Source: Cyclobacteriaceae bacterium
Lineage (GTDB): Bacteria; Bacteroidota; Bacteroidia; Cytophagales; Cyclobacteriaceae
DNA: 5,364 nt
NCBI GenBank assembly: GCA_029882725.1
Contig: JAOUKG010000249.1
Coordinates: 1 to 5,364 of the forward strand
Reading direction: 5' to 3'
The translations under genes and the position numbers were made by a program. Shown here one piece after another: positions 1-5,364 of this stretch; position 1 is the first letter of the stretch; each line of letters begins with the position of its first letter. The notes beneath the pieces were generated by a model that did no database searches, was not told the DNA's origin, and saw nothing but the letters and a program-made list of their open reading frames with translations.

Positions 1-752
1 CCCGTATTTCCTAGGAGTGCTTCTTTAATGGGCTTTGCGTTGGAGGTACTATCAAATGGGATACGATCTGACAACAAAGTATCACCTCGAAAAGGGATCT
101 GATATTGAATCCATTCCCCAATTTGTCTGGCAATCAAGCATTCACCGGTTTCTCCAAGTCCATTTGTATCACTTATATAATTTAAAAGATATGTTCCATC
201 CAACTCAATGGCAAGTATGGTTCTTTGCCCATTTCTATGCCTGATCGGGCCCCCAGCATAAATACTTTGTGAAGACTGCTGAAGTAAGCTAAAGTAGACA
301 TCTTCCAAAGATTTACTTAAAAAAGAAGCGTCAAAAATCTGAAACTTTTCTTTTTCTTCTGTACCATATAACACTTCTCCATCTGAACTTAGCAGGTATA
401 AATTCTTAAAATTGTATTGAGTTTTTATATTCTCCAGATACTCTGATATATCAAAATTTACAGACGGAGTATCAGGTTCCGTTAAAGCCTCTTCATCATT
501 GTTCCTATAAGGGTTCGTTTCTGATATTCCGGATACTTGAATAAACTTGATCGTATTTAAAATATTATTAAAATACGATTGAATATAAGTGGCCCGGTTG
601 AGAGCAATCAATTCCAGGTTTTCATTATACCTTTCTAATATTGTTGATCTGTTAACATTAAAAGATATATAACTTATTGCAAATACCGTTCCCAGAACCA
701 TTAGGGTTACAAGTCCGGTGATTTTTGTACTTATATTGACCTTCTTAAACAT
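1..752 (-). CDS. Membrane sensor protein with Cache-like sensing domain (N-terminal 250 residues; 3' part outside window)
   Basis: Reading the minus strand from the ATG at 752-750 gives 250 codons without a stop, running off the left edge, so the C-terminus is missing. The protein starts MFKKVNISTKITG. One hydrophobic segment (about residues 11-31) is followed by a long region expected outside the cytoplasmic membrane. It opens with a helix (about 35-75) and continues with a mixed alpha/beta region. The stretches NLYLLSSDGEVLYG (about 117-130) and GLGETGECLIARQ (about 198-210) look like the strand-turn-strand pieces of double-Cache domains in bacterial chemoreceptors and sensor kinases. A second membrane segment, HAMP and an output domain would be expected beyond residue 250. 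Whether the output is a histidine kinase, an MCP signalling domain or something else cannot be seen. It is the last visible gene of the cheR-cheB-GAF operon, 50 bp after the GAF gene, so it is the likely receptor served by CheR and CheB (inference). The reading frame and start are firm; the Cache call rests on pattern recognition. Confidence 0.75.
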   Translation of the reverse strand, partial: MFKKVNISTKITGLVTLMVLGTVFAISYISFNVNRSTILERYNENLELIALNRATYIQSYFNNILNTIKFIQVSGISETNPYRNNDEEALTEPDTPSVNFDISEYLENIKTQYNFKNLYLLSSDGEVLYGTEEKEKFQIFDASFLSKSLEDVYFSLLQQSSQSIYAGGPIRHRNGQRTILAIELDGTYLLNYISDTNGLGETGECLIARQIGEWIQYQIPFRGDTLLSDRIPFDSTSNAKPIKEALLGNT

Positions 753-802
753 AGGTTTTAGCTTATTGGTCTTTTTTTATTTTTACTTGTTGTTTTCTTA
801 AC

Positions 803-1588
803 TTACTTGATTTCCAAATTAGGCTCTATTTTTGATGCCCATTCATTACAAAAATCAAATAATTTATTTTCATTAATTTCACCCAAAGGTTTGAACAGGG
901 CAAATTCAACCACTCCAATAACTACATCATTACTGATTAATGGAAGAATTATAAGTGAGTTGGGAGTTGCCTTTCCCAAACCGGAACCTGCTTTTTTAAA
1001 ATTACTTTCAATATTTGTAATAGTCAAAGGTTTTCTCTCAGAAGCCGCTTTACCATTTAAACCCTGGCCTTCATTGAAAGACTTAGGTTTTTGATCAAAA
1101 TCATAAACTGCAAAACCAACTTCCAGTTGAAATTTAGTTTTTTTCTTTAAATACAATATGGCCTGAACTGCTTGAATTGAATGGGCAATATCCGATAAAA
1201 TATCCTCATTATTAATATCACCTCCTTTGTTTTTTAATATTTTTTCAAGATTAATTTCCAGGCCTTCATTTACATTTTGATTTTTTTCGCCTTCTTTTTT
1301 TACTTCAGTAAGCTCTTTCTTTTCCACATATATGATATTGGCCGAAGATTCTTTCAATAAATAAATCATCGTTAAAATACATAAGACAAAAGTGCTACCC
1401 ACCCATAGTATCAGGTTTGTAAAAACAAAAGAATTAGAATTGTAATCACTTATATTTAATATTTCGTAATCAAAAGTAAGTGCCTCTGAAAAGGTATATA
1501 CCTTGTAAAGACTCACAAAAATCAAAATGATTGACAGGGATATCAATAAGAGTGACTTTATTTTTTTATTTTTTATTAATTCTTGCAT
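803..1588 (-). CDS. Two-helix membrane protein with a cytoplasmic GAF domain
   Basis: The 261-residue protein has a lysine-rich N-terminus, a first membrane helix at about 12-31, a short loop of roughly 25 residues, and a second helix at about 57-78. A charged lysine/glutamate-rich linker (about 79-125) leads to one GAF domain at about 128-252. By the positive-inside rule both termini and the GAF domain are cytoplasmic. GAF hallmarks are the EGQGLNGKA turn (173-181), the SGLGKATPNSLIILPL block (202-217) and the strand VVIGVVEFALF (222-232). These resemble GAF domains common in large Bacteroidota signalling proteins, which sense small ligands or mediate dimerisation. No kinase, cyclase, phosphatase or methyl-accepting domain is present, so it looks like a sensory or adaptor subunit rather than an enzyme (inference). 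The ATG at 1588 lies inside the end of cheB, giving a 13-bp overlap that suggests translational coupling. The next in-frame Met is residue 74, which would lose the first helix, so this start is preferred. Ligand and partner are unknown. Confidence 0.85.
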   Translation of the reverse strand: MQELIKNKKIKSLLLISLSIILIFVSLYKVYTFSEALTFDYEILNISDYNSNSFVFTNLILWVGSTFVLCILTMIYLLKESSANIIYVEKKELTEVKKEGEKNQNVNEGLEINLEKILKNKGGDINNEDILSDIAHSIQAVQAILYLKKKTKFQLEVGFAVYDFDQKPKSFNEGQGLNGKAASERKPLTITNIESNFKKAGSGLGKATPNSLIILPLISNDVVIGVVEFALFKPLGEINENKLFDFCNEWASKIEPNLEIK

Positions 1589-2172
1589 ACTGCATGTAGT
1601 TCATTTAGGAAATCAATAATCTGATCAAGCTTTAGTACATGGTCAATATTGGTCATTGAAAGAGCCGCTTTTGGCATGGTATCAATTACGCAATCTTTTG
1701 GGTCTTGCACTACAGTAATACCCCCTTTTTCCGAAATACACTTCATTCCAAGACCGCCGTCCTTGTTGGCACCACTAAGTAGAATACCTACAAGTTTTTC
1801 TCTGTAAACATGTGCCGAGGAGCATAAGGTGATATCTATCGCAGGCCTGGAATTGTTGACCATTTCCTCCGTAGATAAACTGATTGTATTTCCTAGCTCA
1901 ACTGACATATGATAGTTTGAGGGTGCAATATAAACTATTCCTGGCTTTATACTTTCTTTGTCATAAGGTTCAATAATTTTTTTATTACTTTTTAAGGATA
2001 AGGCTTCTACAAAGCCATGCCTTACATGTTTTAGCCTATGCAAACAAGTTATTATTGGTAATGGAAAATCTGGCTTTATACTTTCAAGGATTTTTACCAT
2101 GCCTTGAAAACTTCCAGCACTACCTCCAATAACTACAGCTTTATATTTCTTTTCAAGTTTAAACCTGGTCAT
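1576..2172 (-). CDS. cheB: CheB-type protein-glutamate methylesterase, catalytic domain only
   Basis: CheB removes methyl groups from (and deamidates) glutamate side chains on chemoreceptor cytoplasmic domains, opposing CheR. The 198 residues cover just the catalytic domain. The nucleophile loop GGSAGS holds Ser18, CLHRLKH carries the catalytic His45, and LLSGANKDGGLGM supplies Asp138; these match Ser164, His190 and Asp286 of enterobacterial CheB. NSRPAID (107-113) and the YIAPSNYHM strand-turn (81-89) are further family signatures. The usual N-terminal receiver domain, through which CheA phosphorylation relieves autoinhibition, is absent (classical CheB is about 350 aa), so activity must be controlled otherwise or be constitutive. 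Such single-domain CheB proteins are known in Bacteroidota and usually sit next to cheR, as here, 20 bp downstream. All three catalytic residues are intact, so the enzyme is probably active. Its substrate is probably a receptor or kinase encoded nearby, the best candidate being the sensor at 1-752 (inference). Confidence 0.93.
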   Translation of the reverse strand: MTRFKLEKKYKAVVIGGSAGSFQGMVKILESIKPDFPLPIITCLHRLKHVRHGFVEALSLKSNKKIIEPYDKESIKPGIVYIAPSNYHMSVELGNTISLSTEEMVNNSRPAIDITLCSSAHVYREKLVGILLSGANKDGGLGMKCISEKGGITVVQDPKDCVIDTMPKAALSMTNIDHVLKLDQIIDFLNELHAVCKN

Positions 2173-2192
2173 TCTTACTGTATCTGCTAGGG

Positions 2193-3017
2193 TTAGTCTT
2201 TTATTTTCCTGTAAACTTTTTCTTCGTTATTGACCAGTATAAACTTTTTAACAATGTCACACCATATCAATGATTCTTTGGAACCTATTGCCAGATAACC
2301 ATATTTAAAAAGGCTACTATGAAACTTGTTCAGCACATCATTTTGTAGTTTTTGATTAAAATAAATCATTACATTTCTACATAATATAAGATCTACCTTT
2401 GTGAAAGCTGGTCCATTAACAAGATCGTGTTTCTTAAAGGTTACTGCCTGAGCCAATGATTTGTCCATTATGGCCTTTCCGTCCTTTTCAGTATAATAAT
2501 CTTTAAGGGAGGTTGCCCCGTCAAATCTGATGTAATTTTTTTCATTCAACTCCATATTTTTCAAGGGATACTCACCTTTTTTGGCGCGATCAAGAATTAC
2601 AGGATCAATATCACTCGCAAACAAAGTAACTTTATCTAAAATACCCATCTCCTTTAGCAGTATTGCCATAGAGTACACTTCTTCTCCTGAAGAACATCCT
2701 GCGTGCCATATTTTAAAATTTTCATGGTTAACAAGAATGGACGGAATAACTTCTTTTTTCAAAGCCAGCCAGAAACTAGGGTCCCTGAACATTTCCGTAA
2801 CGTTCACTGTAATTTCCGTTAGAAACTCTTCAATGAAGCCCTCTTGGTTTTGTAGCCTGGAAATGAGAGTTTCTACAGAAATTTTGTAATTCTCCAAAAC
2901 CCTGACTATACGTCTTTTAAGAGAAGACATAGCATAATTTGTAAAATCATAACTATGTGTCTTCTTAATTACTTCCGTAATAGTGCGAAGGTCTGATATA
3001 TCTAAATCCTTAATCAT
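2193..3017 (-). CDS. cheR: CheR-type protein-glutamate O-methyltransferase
   Basis: CheR transfers methyl groups from S-adenosylmethionine to glutamates of receptor cytoplasmic helices. The 274-residue length matches classical CheR. The N-terminal helical domain has the basic helix SSLKRRIVRVL (31-41), which in the family contacts the receptor. TVNVTEMFRDPSFW (70-83) is the conserved inter-domain motif carrying the arginine near the active site (Arg78). The SAM-binding Rossmann domain follows, with WHAGCSSGEEVYSMA (104-118), the acidic strand end FASDID (133-138), and DLILCRNVMIYFN (209-221), a signature of CheR enzymes. The C-terminus FKYGYLAIGSKESL is also typical. No TPR, PAS or kinase extension is fused. 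The start MIKDLDISDL aligns with usual CheR N-termini, so the ATG at 3017 is preferred. It is the first gene of the minus-strand operon, next to cheB, and transcribed from the divergent spacer. No Shine-Dalgarno site is evident. Activity is very likely; whether the pathway controls motility is not known. Confidence 0.95.
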   Translation of the reverse strand: MIKDLDISDLRTITEVIKKTHSYDFTNYAMSSLKRRIVRVLENYKISVETLISRLQNQEGFIEEFLTEITVNVTEMFRDPSFWLALKKEVIPSILVNHENFKIWHAGCSSGEEVYSMAILLKEMGILDKVTLFASDIDPVILDRAKKGEYPLKNMELNEKNYIRFDGATSLKDYYTEKDGKAIMDKSLAQAVTFKKHDLVNGPAFTKVDLILCRNVMIYFNQKLQNDVLNKFHSSLFKYGYLAIGSKESLIWCDIVKKFILVNNEEKVYRKIKD

Positions 3018-3160
3018 GTGGTTCGTTCAGCACCAATTTAAATTTTTATAAAGATAATGTTACTACTTTAACGTAATTATAGCAAAACAACTCGAATATT
3101 ACATATGTCTTTTGTCTGTTATAAAGTTTTGAACTTACTTCACATAAAATTAATATCAAA
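3018..3160. promoter_or_regulatory. Divergent intergenic region with promoters for the cheR operon (-) and saccharopine dehydrogenase (+)
   Basis: This 143-bp AT-rich spacer separates two outward-facing genes, so transcription in both directions should start here (inference from layout). No convincing match to the Bacteroidota consensus (TTTG near -33, TAnnTTTG near -7) is visible. Weak candidates are: on the minus strand TATAAT at 3081-3076 with no good -35, and TATCTTTA at 3055-3048, one base off the -7 motif but lacking a correctly spaced TTTG; on the plus strand TTTG at 3111-3114 followed by TATAAAGTTTTG at 3120-3131, where the TA and TTTG are two bases too far apart. A 10-bp palindrome AATTTAAATT (3035-3044) is likely a by-product of base composition. 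No riboswitch fold or terminator hairpin was recognised. Confidence 0.45.
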
Positions 3161-4504
3161 TTGAAAAAGATAATTTTATTTGGTGCCGGCAGATCGAGTT
3201 ATAATTTGATTGCCTATCTTATTGATCAATCATCCATCTACAATTGGAAGATAACAATTATTGATCAGCAATTTGGAAAATCTCTTGATAAATTTTCCAA
3301 TAGGCCAAATGTGCAATTTTTGGAAGGAAATGTATTAGATGGCCAACTAAGGGGGGAATATATGAGAGAGGCCAATCTTGTTATTTCCATGTTGCCTGCG
3401 ATGTTTCATTTGGAAATTGCCCGTGATTGCCTTCATTACAAAAAACCACTCCTTACTGCATCCTATATTTCCGACGAAATGAGGCTATTAGGTGAAGAGG
3501 TGGAAAGAAATGGACTTCTTTTCATGAATGAATGTGGCCTGGACCCTGGCATAGACCATATGTCTGCGATAAAAGTAATTCATTCTCTAAGGGATCAGGG
3601 TTTTGAACTTACAGCTTTCGAATCATTTACCGGAGGGCTTCTTGCTCCAAATAAAGATATTGAGAACCCCTGGGAATACAAATTTACCTGGAATCCCAGA
3701 AATGTAGTGCTTGCTGGTCAGGGAGTGGTTAAGTTTATTCAGGAGGGAAAGTATAAGTATTTTCCCTACACAAAGTTGTTTAGACGTACTGAATCCATAT
3801 TTATAAAGGGATATGGACAATTTGAAGGATATGGCAATAGGGATAGCCTGAAATATCTTGATATTTACGGACTTAGAGGCATCAAAACAATTTATAGAGG
3901 TACTTTAAGGCGGCCGGGATTTTGCCGCACCTGGGATGTTTTTGTGCAATTGGGAGCTACCGACGATAGCTTTCAAATGGAAGGTGTCGCAAATATGACT
4001 CACCGGGATTTTATCAATTCATTTTTATCTTATAATCCACACGACTCCGTTGAATTAAAATTGGCTTATTATCTCAATTTAGACCTTGATGGCCCCGAAA
4101 TGACAAGATTGAAGTGGAGTGGTTTTTTCGACGAGGAGCCCGTTGGTCTCACCATGGGTACTCCTGCTCAAATACTTGAACATATCCTGAAAAAGAAATG
4201 GACTCTCCATGAAAATGAGCATGATATGATTGTGATGTGGCATAAATTCAATTTTTTAGACAAAGGAATAGAAAAAGAGATACATTCGCGTTTTGTTGTA
4301 CAAGGTGAAGATCATTTGAATACGGCTATGTCGAAAACAGTAGGTATTCCAATGGGTATTGTGGCCAAACTTATGCTTGAGGATAGGTTAACAATCAAGG
4401 GAGTAAGAATACCTATATATAAAGAAGTATATGAGCCTGTATTGAAAGAACTTTCAGAAATGAATTTTGATATTGAAGATTCAGAGCCTTTTGTAGTAAA
4501 ATGA
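3161..4504 (+). CDS. Saccharopine dehydrogenase (L-glutamate-forming type, Lys9-like)
   Basis: The enzyme interconverts saccharopine with glutamate and 2-aminoadipate 6-semialdehyde using a nicotinamide cofactor, in the cytoplasm. At 447 residues it matches the fungal Lys9 type. The Rossmann fold begins at once, with IILFGAGRSSYNL (4-16) and an acidic residue at the end of strand 2 (Asp35). Family signatures follow: VISMLPAMFH (73-82), NECGLDPGIDHMSA (122-135), SFTGGLLAP (154-162) and NPWEYKFTWNPRNV (168-181), then the C-terminal KTVGIPMGIVAKL. The GLDPGIDH and YKFTW blocks argue against the related carboxynorspermidine dehydrogenases. The proposed start is TTG at 3161: the in-frame stretch upstream back to the stop at 3122-3124 has no ATG or GTG, and residues KKIILFGAG directly after the TTG are the normal beginning of the family. 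Since Bacteroidota usually make lysine through diaminopimelate, a role in lysine breakdown is more likely than synthesis (inference). No lysine-ketoglutarate reductase gene is in view. Confidence 0.92.
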   Translation: MKKIILFGAGRSSYNLIAYLIDQSSIYNWKITIIDQQFGKSLDKFSNRPNVQFLEGNVLDGQLRGEYMREANLVISMLPAMFHLEIARDCLHYKKPLLTASYISDEMRLLGEEVERNGLLFMNECGLDPGIDHMSAIKVIHSLRDQGFELTAFESFTGGLLAPNKDIENPWEYKFTWNPRNVVLAGQGVVKFIQEGKYKYFPYTKLFRRTESIFIKGYGQFEGYGNRDSLKYLDIYGLRGIKTIYRGTLRRPGFCRTWDVFVQLGATDDSFQMEGVANMTHRDFINSFLSYNPHDSVELKLAYYLNLDLDGPEMTRLKWSGFFDEEPVGLTMGTPAQILEHILKKKWTLHENEHDMIVMWHKFNFLDKGIEKEIHSRFVVQGEDHLNTAMSKTVGIPMGIVAKLMLEDRLTIKGVRIPIYKEVYEPVLKELSEMNFDIEDSEPFVVK

Positions 4505-4520
4505 TTAGAGATTTGAAGAT

Positions 4521-5364
4521 ATGATGAATTGGAGAAAAATTTTGGGCTCACAAAGAAAAACTGGTGGTGAAAGTGTATACAATGACCCTCTGCGGAGTCC
4601 TTTCGAAACTGATTTTGACCGTATTATTTTCAGTCACCCCTTCAGAAGATTACAGGATAAAACCCAGGTACACCCTTTACCCGAACAGGATTTTGTGCAT
4701 ACAAGGCTAAGTCATAGCCTGGAAGTATCCTCCGTAGGACGGTCGCTGGGAAAATATACAGGTAAAATAATAATAGACAGAAATCCTGAATTAAAAAAAG
4801 ATTATAATCCACATGATTTTGGGGCAATTGTAGCTGCAGCTTCTCTTACACACGATATAGGCAACCCCCCATTTGGACATTCAGGGGAAGAAGCTATTTC
4901 TGATTTTTTTAAATTTCATGAATTGGGAAAGGAAATTCATAAAATTGTAGATGAAGTACAATGGTCGGATTTAACAAATTTTGAGGGAAATGCTCAAGGC
5001 TTTAGAATATTGAACAGCCCCCTGTATCAAGGGTTGAACCTTACCTTTGCAACTCTGGCTGCATTTAGTAAATATCCAAGACCAAGTCACGCAGACAAGG
5101 AAAATGGGAGAAAGTCACACAAAAAATTTGGGTATTTCCAGTCAGAGAAAACTATTTTTAGAAGCTTGGCTGAAGAATTGGAATTGTTACCGGCTGCAGT
5201 AGGTTTAGATAGTTGGTCCAGGCATCCCCTGACTTTTTTAGTAGAAGCAGCAGATGATATTTGCTACGGCATTATAGACTTAGAGGATGGTTGCAGACTT
5301 GGTCTGTTGACCTATAAAGAGACGGAGGAATTACTTTCACCTATAATAGGAGCAAAATTTGACC
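4521..5364 (+). CDS. dgt: dGTP triphosphohydrolase, HD superfamily (N-terminal 281 residues; 3' part outside window)
   Basis: The enzyme hydrolyses dGTP (or other dNTPs in relatives) to the nucleoside and triphosphate, helping set dNTP pools. The frame is open for 281 codons to the right edge, so the C-terminal part is missing. The Dgt/SAMHD1-type HD signature is complete: HTRLSHSLEV with His65, LTHDIGNPPFGHSGE with the His111-Asp112 pair, and EAADDICYGIIDLED with the last metal-ligand aspartate (Asp245 or Asp246). FSHPFRRLQDKTQV (37-50) and NFEGNAQGFRIL (153-164) are further strong Dgt motifs. Two adjacent ATG codons (4521 and 4524) could serve as start; MNWRKIL from the second resembles common N-termini, so the true start may be 3 bp later. 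An in-frame TAG at 4506-4508 rules out a longer form. It follows saccharopine dehydrogenase after 16 bp with no terminator, so the two are probably co-transcribed. No obvious pathway links them. Confidence 0.95.
   Translation, partial: MMNWRKILGSQRKTGGESVYNDPLRSPFETDFDRIIFSHPFRRLQDKTQVHPLPEQDFVHTRLSHSLEVSSVGRSLGKYTGKIIIDRNPELKKDYNPHDFGAIVAAASLTHDIGNPPFGHSGEEAISDFFKFHELGKEIHKIVDEVQWSDLTNFEGNAQGFRILNSPLYQGLNLTFATLAAFSKYPRPSHADKENGRKSHKKFGYFQSEKTIFRSLAEELELLPAAVGLDSWSRHPLTFLVEAADDICYGIIDLEDGCRLGLLTYKETEELLSPIIGAKFD

Noticed and set aside
35..244. 69-codon open frame on the plus strand.
   Set aside because: It lies wholly opposite the sensor gene, whose minus-strand frame gives a coherent membrane and Cache-like protein. 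The plus-strand peptide has no recognisable motif.
753..802. Possible terminator or internal promoter between the GAF gene and the sensor gene.
   Set aside because: The 50-bp spacer is A-rich on the coding strand but has no stem-loop, and no -7/-33 style promoter was recognised. Read-through from the operon is the simpler view.
807..1094. 95-codon open frame on the plus strand.
   Set aside because: Antisense to the GAF-domain coding region; it shows no domain of its own and is a shadow of the real gene.
1941..2085. Perfect 16-bp direct repeat (CTGGCTTTATACTTTC at 1941-1956 and 2070-2085).
   Set aside because: Both copies are inside cheB, 129 bp apart, and encode the similar peptide ESIKPG/ESIKPD in the same frame. 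It is best explained by coding coincidence rather than a mobile or regulatory repeat.
2581..2889. 102-codon open frame on the plus strand.
   Set aside because: Antisense to the well-supported cheR methyltransferase domain, with no recognisable motif.
4312..4827. Minus-strand open frames of 79 and 61 codons.
   Set aside because: They overlap the 3' end of saccharopine dehydrogenase and the 5' half of dgt, both strongly supported, and show no independent motif.

Overview
The window looks like a piece of chromosome from a low-GC member of the Bacteroidota, most likely the Cytophagales. This is inferred from protein character: a Lys9-type saccharopine dehydrogenase, a stand-alone CheB with a GGSAGS active-site loop, a GAF domain of the kind common in Cytophagales signalling proteins, AT-rich spacers and starts without clear Shine-Dalgarno sites. 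No 16S or other marker gene is present, so the assignment is tentative. Both end genes run off the window. No RNA gene, insertion sequence, CRISPR array or prophage feature was seen.

Left half, minus strand (3017 down to 1): four genes in one direction with spacings of 20, -13 and 50 bp, almost certainly one operon. In transcription order they are a soluble CheR-type methyltransferase (2193-3017), a CheB methylesterase catalytic domain with no receiver domain (1576-2172), a small protein with two membrane segments and a cytoplasmic GAF domain (803-1588), and the first 250 residues of a membrane sensor with an extracytoplasmic Cache-like domain (1-752). No CheA, CheW or CheY is in view. The set resembles the CheR/CheB pairs found beside large sensor kinases or MCP-like receptors. 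The nature of the system depends on the sensor's output domain, which lies outside the window.

Centre (3018-3160): a 143-bp AT-rich divergent intergenic region that must carry the start signals for both directions. Only weak promoter candidates can be picked out.

Right half, plus strand (3161-5364): a saccharopine dehydrogenase (glutamate-forming type, 447 aa, probable TTG start), followed 16 bp later by the first 281 residues of a dGTP triphosphohydrolase of the HD superfamily. They are close enough to be co-transcribed but have no obvious shared pathway. These two are ordinary housekeeping or metabolic genes. The signalling operon is the part worth following up.
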